In this document: piece after piece, positions 24,971 through 32,292 of the stretch
Numbering within the stretch: the first letter of the stretch is position 1
How the letters are laid out: each line of letters starts with the position of its first letter
Source: Dendrophyllia cribrosa
Lineage: Eukaryota > Cnidaria > Anthozoa > Scleractinia > Dendrophylliidae
DNA length: 64,000 nt
Assembly: GCA_024195265.1 (NCBI GenBank)
Contig: JAJLRJ010000005.1
Coordinates: 46,457,087 to 46,521,086 of the forward strand
Direction of reading: 5' to 3'
Program-made: the position numbers and the translations under genes
The notes under the pieces: model-generated
What the model was told of the DNA's origin: nothing
Databases searched by the model: none
The model's input: the letters and a program-made list of their open reading frames with translations, nothing else

Positions 24971-25250
24971 AGTAGTATAGGAGTTGGGGGTACCGGCGCA
25001 TTTTTGCAAAATGCGCTGTTACCAAACCCAACCCCGATACCACTGCCATATAATGGCATCCATATAATGGTTTATATCCAGTGTGCGCTTGTATTTTGAT
25101 GTCTATGAAATTGCGCTCGTATTTTTGGAATATATATTGGTTTCCATATATTGGTGTCTATAAAATTGCGCTCGTATTTTGGGAATATATATTGGTTTCC
25201 ATATATTGGTGTCTATAAAATTGCGCTCGTATTTTTGGAATATAGATAAT
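24971..25250 (+). repeat. Left terminal inverted repeat
   Basis: About 280 bp. The outer 74 bp (24971-25044) form an imperfect palindrome. Next come CCATATAATGG words and tandem units of about 55 bp (GCGCTCGTATTTTTGGAATA, TATTGGTTTCCATATATTGG). The polymerase gene ends 55 bp further in. Confidence 0.88.
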
Positions 25251-25305
25251 GGCTTCTAACTTTTGGAATATATTTTTGGAATACCTTGACATAGTCTCAT
25301 TGGAT

Positions 25306-28300
25306 TTAATTAATAATTGCATAATGGCCATATGCATAACTGCTGATTCCATCTTCTTGCAGATATCTTTTGTCATCAAAACAACTGAGTGATACTTTAT
25401 TAATTTCATAACTTCCTAATTGATGTTTTTGACTTCTGATTGTTTTCATCTTATGATGCATCTGTTTATTTTCAAATAGTGTTTGTTTATAATTTTCATG
25501 TTTGATATTATTTTTGATAATATTCTTTTTAATTCCTTTAGCAGTCTTACCTCCTGATTGGTTGTCTTTCATATAGCTATACATTTTTGATCGTAGACCA
25601 ACAAATTCACAAATAGGAATTCCTGCAGCTTCATCTTTGAATTTACCAATTACTTTTTTATTAGTTTTATTGAAATATGGTGAGCTTTCTGGGTAGTCAC
25701 TATTATCAAACAAATGTTTATCATTCCAGAAGTCTGAGTAGACATCTTCAGCTTCAATTTCATAAGTTAAACTATCTGTATCAGTAAACAGAAGTCTAGC
25801 CTTATTATACTTCTTTTTGATGTAGTTATAATGAAAATCATACATTAATGTCTTACTAAGATCTAGGATACACATACCCACATATGCCGGCCTGTTAAGG
25901 GTTAGTGTTTCTTTGATCTTATGAATGGCTACAAGGTTTTCATTGAAGATTTTGCTACTTACATATGTAGGTTTAGCCGTCATTTTTAATAGTTTCTTCT
26001 CATCAGTTACTAATCTAACATCTATTCTCTTTCTGATATTTTCCATTGTTTTTCCAAATACTGAATTATTCATAAGTTTGAAGAAATCTTTCTCAAAGGC
26101 ATTTTTGGCATTAGTTCTTTTCTGAGTGTTGAAATCAATATATTGCTTCAACCATGCAGACTGATTAAATTCTAGTACTCTATAAACTTTTGTTATTTTC
26201 AAACCAAGATCAGTGTATAATTGTAGGTTTCTGTAATGAAGAACATACTTTTCTTTGTTTCTTAAAGTTGGAATCAGTTTTTGTACAAGACCTGTTGATA
26301 TATTATATTTGGTAGCTATCTTTTGGCAATACCCAGATAACATATTGCTAGTCACTTTAACTTTCTCTGGTCCTAATGGGTAGTCATTATGAAGGCTGTG
26401 CAATTCTTCAGGATATTCCATATCAACTTCTAGTATTGAACCTTTATTGCTATCTTCTTTATATTTAGTTAAGTCTAACTTCTTAATCTGATTTTCTGTC
26501 ATCCATTTGAAACCACCAGTTGGTAGGTATTGTGACATAGCCCAACCATAGAGATTATTAGCATCAAGATACATGATATACTTTGAGGGCGCCTTCTCAT
26601 CGTATGATTTCATGTATTTGTTGTTGGCTTTCCCATATCTATTGGCTATATAAGAAATACCACCTCTCATCCCTTTTTCAATGAATTGAAACATGTCAAT
26701 ATCAGTCATTAGTTCTAGTTTAATATTAGTCATTTTTAGCATAGCATCCCAAGATAATCCTGGAGATGTGAAATAATGACATGGGTCTAATTTATAGTAT
26801 TGTAGACAGGTCTTTCTGAAGTTTTCAAACACATCAGCTAACAGAAGGATGTCAGATTTAAGATATAAATCATGGTATTCACCCATATTTTTAAGCATGA
26901 AGGTTTTCCAAACAGTTTGAGCATGCTTATAGTCTTCATTTGATATGCATACATCATTTAATATGCTGTAAAATTCTGCTTTTGGTGGTAGTTGTTTATT
27001 GAATTTATCAAAACTGTCCATGAAGTCATATGGATAGACTCCTTTTTGTGACATTAAATTAAGCTTTTCACCTTTGAATTGTTGAGAGGTATATTTTAAT
27101 GATTCTTTTGGTAGATTGCTTACTAGTTTATCTAAACTAGAGCTCATAAACTGGAAACTATCAATGAAGGTAAGATGATTACCAAGCATGAAAGCCATAT
27201 ACTTTTCCATATTGTTTGGTATAGCATTTATGTTCATCTGTTTGTCTTCTCCTTTCTTATTTTTGTATGTGTGCTTCTTGACTATTTCACCAATCTCTTG
27301 CATGATGAAATGACTATCATAACCTCTGAGATTATGGAATATAACAGGAATTTTTATCTCTGCTGGATTCACTCTGAGTTTCAGATTACATTTTTGGTGA
27401 GCAGATCCTCTGTATTTACCAGTTATATGGCAATGATCTCTAACTTTAATATCTTTCTCTGCATACTTTTGATCACATATATGGCATTCTTCAGCTTTTT
27501 GAAATTCTTCTTCATCATCTTTTGTCATTCTTAATGGTTTATTGAATTCTTTTTTCATCACTTTCTTACAATATTTGACTTCCCATAGCATAGCTTCCAT
27601 AAATTTATGTACAGCTTTTTCACCCCTATATATTTGCTCTGGTTTGGTGTATTTATCATTGTAACAACAAACAACCTTATAACCATAACTACAGTCTGTA
27701 TGCTTCTGATAAGCCTCTGTGTATGACTGATCATTCTCAGGCTGACAACCATGTATTTTTTCAGTAATTGCTTCAAAATCTGCATAAATAACAAATGGTA
27801 CCGGTAGTTGTTTATGGAAATTGTTGAATTTTAGTGTATTATTATCCTTGTCAGGCATTTTTATAGCTTGTGTGCCATTCACTTGCATACAGTTTTCTTT
27901 ATGATTGGTTAACACTGTTTCAGAGCTGAAGCATTGAAGACAATACATGCAGAAATGTTTTCTTTCTTTGTGTTTGGTTTGATTGTACATTAATTTGTTA
28001 AAATCTTTAATTAAGACATAGTGCTTGTTTTCATTTTCTGTTATCAGAAGAAGATTCATGTGGTCTTCATATTTTTCTTTTGAGACATAAATTGGGTATG
28101 GTTGTTTGTCTTCATAACCGAACACATTTATATTGATCTTATTTTGTTTTTCAATCTTATTGTACTGTTTGGTGGTGACTGGGAATTCAATTCCTGAATA
28201 ATCTAATTTGTTGATGTATTCCTTATCTAGTTTCTTAATTCGTTGGGAATCTTTATCTTGATGATTCAGATGTCTAATGTGACACCACCTGAAGCATTCA

Positions 28301-29055
28301 TTATCATTATTTTTTAGGTTGATCAATCCTTTTGCACTGTTTCTGAGTTCTTGGGGTAGTTGAATATATGAAGAGCCTCTCATTGGTTGATATTTTACAA
28401 CATTAATATAATGATTTTCCACTGATTGAACAGTCCAACCAGATCCCTCTGAAATCCAAACTGCAATCTTGTTTAATATGTTTTGCTTTGATACTTGAAG
28501 TGATTCATCTATATCTAGGTTGTTTATGATTGTTTGAACTTGACTGTTGAAATAGGCAGTTTTATACACTGTTTCTCCATTTGATATTTTTGCAAATATT
28601 ACCTTGAGTGTTTCAACAAATTTTAGTCCTTTCATGGATTTTAGTGTATTTGTAATATGATGTTCAATAGCCTTTCTTGTGTTTTGCAGTTGCACCAGTA
28701 GGTCTTTGTTATTTTTTATATTAATTTCATAGGATTTAGTATAACCTTTTAGAGCTTTGTCTGTTTGCTCTATTTTAGTTCTTATAGCAGGAACTGGTTT
28801 TTCTGCAATTGACTTTTTAGTTCTAGGTGCTGGTACTGGTTTATAGTCACCTCTAAACTTAGTTGGTGGTGAAATATGGTCTTCATATTCATTCACCATC
28901 TGTTTAACACTTTTTCTTGGTGTTGGAATTGGTCTCCTACGTTGTTTTTTGTTATCCACAATTGCAACCTCAGGAGCTGGTTTGGTATTCTGTATTTTTA
29001 ATAGCATTTCGATTAGTTGAGACTTACTCAATTTTTTTAATTCTAATTTTTCCAT
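25306..29055 (-). CDS. POLB: Protein-primed family B DNA polymerase
   Basis: A 1,249-residue polymerase that copies the element from its ends using a protein primer. In order: a basic N-terminus with three proline boxes (about residues 42-90: IPTPRK, PVPAPRTK, PVPAIRTK); a C2H2-like finger (about 370-390); exonuclease motif I YADFEAITE (about 421); a Cys/His cluster CHICDQKY...DHCHITGKYRG like endonuclease VII/HNH fingers (about 520-560); exonuclease motif II HNLRGYDSHF (about 570); polymerase motif A YLDANNLYGWAMSQ (about 826); motif B region NNSVFGKTMEN (about 985); and motif C FTDTDSLTYEI (about 1090). All catalytic Asp residues are present. The N-terminal region may supply the terminal protein, which is inference. 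The ATG follows a TATCTATAG box by 24 nt. Confidence 0.95.
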   Translation of the reverse strand: MEKLELKKLSKSQLIEMLLKIQNTKPAPEVAIVDNKKQRRRPIPTPRKSVKQMVNEYEDHISPPTKFRGDYKPVPAPRTKKSIAEKPVPAIRTKIEQTDKALKGYTKSYEINIKNNKDLLVQLQNTRKAIEHHITNTLKSMKGLKFVETLKVIFAKISNGETVYKTAYFNSQVQTIINNLDIDESLQVSKQNILNKIAVWISEGSGWTVQSVENHYINVVKYQPMRGSSYIQLPQELRNSAKGLINLKNNDNECFRWCHIRHLNHQDKDSQRIKKLDKEYINKLDYSGIEFPVTTKQYNKIEKQNKININVFGYEDKQPYPIYVSKEKYEDHMNLLLITENENKHYVLIKDFNKLMYNQTKHKERKHFCMYCLQCFSSETVLTNHKENCMQVNGTQAIKMPDKDNNTLKFNNFHKQLPVPFVIYADFEAITEKIHGCQPENDQSYTEAYQKHTDCSYGYKVVCCYNDKYTKPEQIYRGEKAVHKFMEAMLWEVKYCKKVMKKEFNKPLRMTKDDEEEFQKAEECHICDQKYAEKDIKVRDHCHITGKYRGSAHQKCNLKLRVNPAEIKIPVIFHNLRGYDSHFIMQEIGEIVKKHTYKNKKGEDKQMNINAIPNNMEKYMAFMLGNHLTFIDSFQFMSSSLDKLVSNLPKESLKYTSQQFKGEKLNLMSQKGVYPYDFMDSFDKFNKQLPPKAEFYSILNDVCISNEDYKHAQTVWKTFMLKNMGEYHDLYLKSDILLLADVFENFRKTCLQYYKLDPCHYFTSPGLSWDAMLKMTNIKLELMTDIDMFQFIEKGMRGGISYIANRYGKANNKYMKSYDEKAPSKYIMYLDANNLYGWAMSQYLPTGGFKWMTENQIKKLDLTKYKEDSNKGSILEVDMEYPEELHSLHNDYPLGPEKVKVTSNMLSGYCQKIATKYNISTGLVQKLIPTLRNKEKYVLHYRNLQLYTDLGLKITKVYRVLEFNQSAWLKQYIDFNTQKRTNAKNAFEKDFFKLMNNSVFGKTMENIRKRIDVRLVTDEKKLLKMTAKPTYVSSKIFNENLVAIHKIKETLTLNRPAYVGMCILDLSKTLMYDFHYNYIKKKYNKARLLFTDTDSLTYEIEAEDVYSDFWNDKHLFDNSDYPESSPYFNKTNKKVIGKFKDEAAGIPICEFVGLRSKMYSYMKDNQSGGKTAKGIKKNIIKNNIKHENYKQTLFENKQMHHKMKTIRSQKHQLGSYEINKVSLSCFDDKRYLQEDGISSYAYGHYAIIN

Positions 29056-29070
29056 TATCTATATATATAA

Positions 29071-29079
29071 CTATAGATA
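29071..29079 (-). promoter_or_regulatory. TATCTA promoter box, polymerase gene
   Basis: TATCTATAG on the minus strand, 24 nt before the ATG at 29055, followed by TTATATATA. Confidence 0.6.
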
Positions 29080-29173
29080 ATTCTTTAAATGGTTTTACGA
29101 ATGTGCGTTTGAATATAGTCGAGAATTCAAATAATCCAATCATGGATCCTTTGAACTATAACTATGAAAAGAA

Positions 29174-29434
29174 TTAATCTTGTGTGTGATTTGGAATATT
29201 TTTTCGTGTTACGTTGATAATTCGTTGCATTATGATGTAGATATTTGCATTCTTCACATGCTTTTTTGTTTTCTCATGACATGATTTCCCAGGAAGTGTA
29301 TAATTTTTGTTGTTCTTACAAATTTTACAAAGCCATACTTTATTTAACATATATTGTGTCTTATGTTGCTTTCTTTCTTCGTCGGTATAAATTCTTGGTC
29401 TACCTGGACCTTTCTTAATATTTTGATTTTCCAT
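29174..29434 (-). CDS. Small AT-hook and zinc-finger-like protein
   Basis: 86 residues. The N-terminus has an AT-hook, KKGPGRPRIY, which binds the minor groove of AT-rich DNA. A C-K-I-C pair follows, then a Cys and a His pair (KSCHEKTKKH), which could hold one zinc. It lies between polymerase and integrase on the same strand with its own TATCTATAG box 17 nt before the ATG. A DNA-binding accessory role (packing, regulation or terminal recognition) is inferred; I know no named family. Confidence 0.6.
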   Translation of the reverse strand: MENQNIKKGPGRPRIYTDEERKQHKTQYMLNKVWLCKICKNNKNYTLPGKSCHEKTKKHVKNANIYIIMQRIINVTRKNIPNHTQD

Positions 29435-29442
29435 ATATAATA

Positions 29443-29451
29443 CTATAGATA
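29443..29451 (-). promoter_or_regulatory. TATCTA promoter box, AT-hook gene
   Basis: TATCTATAG followed by TATTATAT, 17 nt before the ATG at 29434. Confidence 0.6.
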
Positions 29452-29608
29452 TTGTTTTAAATAGTTTTATAATGATGCGTTTAAATATGGTTGATAATAG
29501 CCAGAAACATTAATATTTTTGGCTAGCAATGAATAGCGAATGCAAAGATATAAATATCTCAGAAATTTCTGGGATACTTGTAAATAGTAACATCTCTTTA
29601 AACCTTTT

Positions 29609-29971
29609 TTAAAGCCAAGTCTCATTAATCAAATTTGCATTACTTGTTGTATTCACAGGTGTAAAAATATTATTTTCACGTTTGAGATATTCGACATTAT
29701 CAACTTTGGTTTGTTTCAACACATTACATTCATCATCGTATCTATTGTTTTCTATCTCATTGCAGATAATATTCAATAACTGTTTCAATGTTATATCTTC
29801 ATCAATTTCATGTATTTTTTTATGATAAAGTTTCAATAATTTCTTTTTATATTGTAACAGATCCAATCTACGCTCATTATCATATATTTTATCATGAACA
29901 TTGTCTATTTCATCTTCACATTCCTGAATTTGAAAATTTATTTTTTTGATATATTTCTCAATGCCACTCAT
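29609..29971 (-). CDS. Coiled-coil protein of unknown function
   Basis: 120 residues, strongly charged. Residues about 5-55 form a heptad-like coiled coil (IKKINFQIQECEDEIDNVHD, then ERRLDLLQYKKKLLKLYHKK). The C-terminal third is Asn-rich and probably disordered. It sits 12 bp downstream of the integrase stop and has its own TATCTAACAT box 19 nt before the ATG, so it is probably transcribed on its own. No family recognised. Confidence 0.6.
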   Translation of the reverse strand: MSGIEKYIKKINFQIQECEDEIDNVHDKIYDNERRLDLLQYKKKLLKLYHKKIHEIDEDITLKQLLNIICNEIENNRYDDECNVLKQTKVDNVEYLKRENNIFTPVNTTSNANLINETWL

Positions 29972-29980
29972 GATACATAT

Positions 29981-29990
29981 ATGTTAGATA
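29981..29990 (-). promoter_or_regulatory. TATCTA promoter box, coiled-coil gene
   Basis: TATCTAACAT followed by ATATGTATC, 19 nt before the ATG at 29971. It overlaps the end of the integrase ORF. Confidence 0.6.
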
Positions 29991-30943
29991 TTTTTGACAT
30001 CTTTTAACGGTATCCATGAATTAAATTCTTTTGGATAACCAGACCATGATACCAAAGCTTGTTTTTTCTTGTAATCCCTCCTAATGACTTTGCCAATTCT
30101 GAATACATCCTGTTCTGCTAATTGTAATTCAGGTTCATAAAATGACCCTTCTATTGATTCATTATTAAGATCCTTTAACTTATATGTAATAGGGTTTGTG
30201 TATTGGATTTTATCAACTGTGAATACCTCTTCAGTCCAATTACTTGTATATCCTTTATCAAATACCTTTCTTTTATACTTTGAAATTCTAACCTTATCAC
30301 CAACTTTGAATTTTACTTTTGATGATGATGGTTCCATATCACCATATAAAGTGAGATATACACTTCCCTCGTTCTTTTTATTTACTTCTGCCGGTTTCAT
30401 TTTGATGCTTGAATGCTTTGTACTGTTGTATTCATTTAATAGTTTTGGTAACATGTCTAAATATTGTGTTGTATTTTGAGCTGTAAATTGTTTCCACATT
30501 TTAGATTTTAATGTTCTGTTAAATCTCTCAATAACAACAGCTTTACCTTCATTGAAAGTAGAATACATCTCAATATTATTTTTCTTTAGCCAGTCTTTGA
30601 AAGTTTTATTATGGAATTCAGATCCTTGATCTACCCATAAATATTTCGGTTTTCTTTTATACTTTTTAATAACATCATCAAATGATTCAGTAATTGTATT
30701 ACCGGTTTTATTTTTAATGGGAATGCTCCAAGCAAATTTTGAAAACACATCAATGATGTTTAACAAATATCTATATCCTTTATTCCATTTTGAAAACTTC
30801 TGCATTTCTACAAGGTCAGCGCTCCAAATATCATCTATTCCATTAACAATAACTCTTCTTGTTTTAAATTTTCGTTTGATTGACTTATGTAATTCATTGG
30901 CTAATTGTTGAGCCCAATCATTTTTACTCAACGCCGCTTTCCG
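29984..30943 (-). CDS. INT: Polinton integrase (DDE plus chromodomain), entered by -1 frameshift from the PLA2 gene
   Basis: Retroviral-type integrase. The catalytic triad, counting from the TTG at 30931, is D39 (WSADLVEM), D101 (WVDQGSEF) and E135 (VVIERFNRT), i.e. DDx33E. A C-terminal chromodomain-like segment (IGKVIRRDYKKKQALVSWSG ... WIPL, about 278-315) may target chromatin marks. No ATG precedes D39; the first Met in frame (M43) lies after it. The ORF is in the -1 frame of the PLA2 gene, which ends at 30928. A canonical A AAA AAC slippery heptamer sits at 30943-30949, 13 nt before that stop. I therefore annotate it as the downstream half of a PLA2-integrase frameshift product. Non-AUG start or splicing are alternatives. 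The TGTGCA duplication shows that such an enzyme acted here. Confidence 0.92.
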   Translation of the reverse strand, partial: RKAALSKNDWAQQLANELHKSIKRKFKTRRVIVNGIDDIWSADLVEMQKFSKWNKGYRYLLNIIDVFSKFAWSIPIKNKTGNTITESFDDVIKKYKRKPKYLWVDQGSEFHNKTFKDWLKKNNIEMYSTFNEGKAVVIERFNRTLKSKMWKQFTAQNTTQYLDMLPKLLNEYNSTKHSSIKMKPAEVNKKNEGSVYLTLYGDMEPSSSKVKFKVGDKVRISKYKRKVFDKGYTSNWTEEVFTVDKIQYTNPITYKLKDLNNESIEGSFYEPELQLAEQDVFRIGKVIRRDYKKKQALVSWSGYPKEFNSWIPLKDVKNI

Positions 30944-30949
30944 TTTTTT
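30907..30949 (-). promoter_or_regulatory. Candidate -1 frameshift signal, PLA2 to integrase
   Basis: On the minus strand CCA AAA AAC GGA places the heptamer A AAA AAC in the zero frame of the PLA2 gene. Ten nt later GTTGAG (30932-30927) can pair with CTCAAC (30912-30907), leaving a 14-nt loop. The zero-frame stop TGA (30930-30928) falls inside the hairpin. Slippery site, spacer, structure and a stop just downstream are the standard parts of a -1 frameshift site; the 6-bp stem is short. Confidence 0.6.
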
Positions 30950-31545
30950 GGCTTCCTTTTTTGTTTAACACCAAGGCCTAATTTCTGTTTTATATCAATC
31001 GTGTTTCTAGCCAACCAATGACCCCATTGTCTCTCATCATATGGTACTTCATCTAAAGCTTTGACCATTTTTCTGTCTGCTCTATTCTTGCACTTTCTGT
31101 CTTCTTTACAAACACTATAATCAACATCGTGCTGCATGGCAATGGCATCCGTTCTTCCTGTAGGTTGGTCATATATTTCTAATATTTGGCCAGTTGTTGG
31201 GTCATATTTCACTTGACTCTCTAAATCATTATAAGGCCCAGTATATTTATGACCGGGTAATGTCCAACCGCCTTTGGGTTTTGGTAATTTACCGATAGCC
31301 TTATGAATATCAACAGCACCACCATGAATAGGGTCTAGTTTTTTCGATAAATCCAATGTGAAACTGTTAAGCGCTTGATCAAGGTATTTGTTTACAGTAC
31401 CTTTAATCTTTCGTTTTGCAAAATCAGATTTAATTGCCTTTGATGCTCCGATTCTACCTAAATTATACAAACCTTTTAAAGCGCTTTTAGCTGCTATTTC
31501 ACCAAGACTGTGACTACCTTCTATATCTAAAAATCCGCCAGCCAT
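30928..31545 (-). CDS. Phospholipase A2-domain protein (parvovirus VP1-type)
   Basis: 205 residues. The Ca-binding loop YTGPYNDL (101-108) and the His-Asp catalytic dyad MQHDVDY (H139, D140, Y143) are the PLA2 signature also seen in parvovirus VP1. A Cys pair (C146, C152) could brace the helices. The N-terminus has an MAGGFLDIEG start and an amphipathic stretch; the C-terminus is basic (KQKRKPKNGKRR), like a nuclear signal or DNA contact. Known relatives are virion parts that breach endosomal membranes; that role is inferred. The ATG is 14 nt after the stop of the 53-residue gene, with no TATCTA box of its own, so both may share one transcript. Confidence 0.82.
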   Translation of the reverse strand: MAGGFLDIEGSHSLGEIAAKSALKGLYNLGRIGASKAIKSDFAKRKIKGTVNKYLDQALNSFTLDLSKKLDPIHGGAVDIHKAIGKLPKPKGGWTLPGHKYTGPYNDLESQVKYDPTTGQILEIYDQPTGRTDAIAMQHDVDYSVCKEDRKCKNRADRKMVKALDEVPYDERQWGHWLARNTIDIKQKLGLGVKQKRKPKNGKRR

Positions 31546-31559
31546 CTCTGACTGGCTAT

Positions 31560-31721
31560 TTATTTTAAATCTTTATTGGATACAAAACGTGTCTTAGTAG
31601 CCCCACATTCACTACATTGAGATTTTAACATAAGACGATTATTTTTAGTTTTAACATATTTTTCAGTACCTGGTACAGATTCTGTTTGCTTCTTCTGTTT
31701 TACACAATAACTTTTTACCAT
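31560..31721 (-). CDS. 53-residue zinc-ribbon-like protein (DUF5679-like)
   Basis: MVKSYCVKQKKQTESV near the start and SQCSECGATKTRFV near the end match the small one-domain proteins (DUF5679-like) common in large DNA viruses and Polinton-like elements. One cysteine of the usual first CxxC is replaced (CVKQ instead of CVKC), so the zinc site may be incomplete. It has its own TATCTAATTATAT box 20 nt before the ATG. It is the first gene of a tight unit with the PLA2 gene (14-nt gap) and integrase. The biochemical function is unknown. Confidence 0.65.
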   Translation of the reverse strand: MVKSYCVKQKKQTESVPGTEKYVKTKNNRLMLKSQCSECGATKTRFVSNKDLK

Positions 31722-31730
31722 TTATATAAT

Positions 31731-31741
31731 ATAATTAGATA
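31731..31741 (-). promoter_or_regulatory. TATCTA promoter box, 53-residue gene / PLA2 / integrase unit
   Basis: TATCTAATTAT followed by ATTATATAA, 20 nt before the ATG at 31721. No similar box precedes PLA2 or integrase, so it may serve all three. Confidence 0.6.
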
Positions 31742-32292
31742 TTTTTGAAATAGTTTTCAATAAATCGTTCATTATACTGTTGGTTATTTAATTTGAATAC
31801 TTTTATACAATCATAAAATGATTTTTTATAAATGTTATCCAAAAAATATAAACAATAATATCCACATCTAACTGATTTGATATCCTGGATAGGATAACCA
31901 TAATTGTATATAAACTTCAATTTCAATTTTTTAGCATAATCAACCAATTTCTGTGGTGGAGGTAACGAAAAACTATCAAAGTAATATATAGTCTTATCAT
32001 TCATATTATTATAATGTGCTACCCAATGTGTACCAGGACCTATTTTATCATCAAGATTAATGATACAAGATCCTATTTTGTGGATATGATCCAAACTATC
32101 TCTCGAATAAATACCATTAAAATTGGTTATTTTTAAATATTTAATCCATTTTAATAAATCGATATTTGAAAGAGGAATATCTCTGAACTTTGGTTTTACA
32201 GGATATCTCCTAGAATTGGTATTCCTAACTTTGTAAAGGGACTGTTTTTGCCTAGTAATAGGCCCTCTCCCTTTTTTGTTTTTGTTTTGACT
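31735..32292 (-). CDS. PRO: Adenain-like maturation cysteine protease, entered by -1 frameshift
   Basis: Ulp1/adenain-type protease that cleaves capsid precursors. The catalytic set is visible: His in GTHWVAH, Asp in YYFDSF, Gln in YPIQD and Cys in RCGYYCLYF. Homology (IPLSNIDLLKWIKYL ... NGIYSRDSLD) extends well upstream of the TTG at 32094, yet there is no ATG in frame before the catalytic His. The open frame runs back into the X-like gene in its -1 frame to an A10 run at 32292-32301. From there the -1 frame gives 185 residues, close to the size of adenains. I infer an X-protease fusion made by ribosomal or transcriptional slippage; a homopolymer sequencing error is the main alternative. 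Confidence 0.85.
   Translation of the reverse strand, partial: SQNKNKKGRGPITRQKQSLYKVRNTNSRRYPVKPKFRDIPLSNIDLLKWIKYLKITNFNGIYSRDSLDHIHKIGSCIINLDDKIGPGTHWVAHYNNMNDKTIYYFDSFSLPPPQKLVDYAKKLKLKFIYNYGYPIQDIKSVRCGYYCLYFLDNIYKKSFYDCIKVFKLNNQQYNERFIENYFKNI

Noticed and set aside
29529..29612. 27-codon plus-strand ORF between two Polinton genes
   Set aside because: Too short, on the opposite strand to its neighbours, with no promoter box.
30198..30479. Plus-strand ORFs within the leftward Polinton genes (also 25925, 27175, 32734, 34014, 36069)
   Set aside because: Antisense shadows of integrase, polymerase, X-like, capsid and 368-residue genes; no promoter box or motif.
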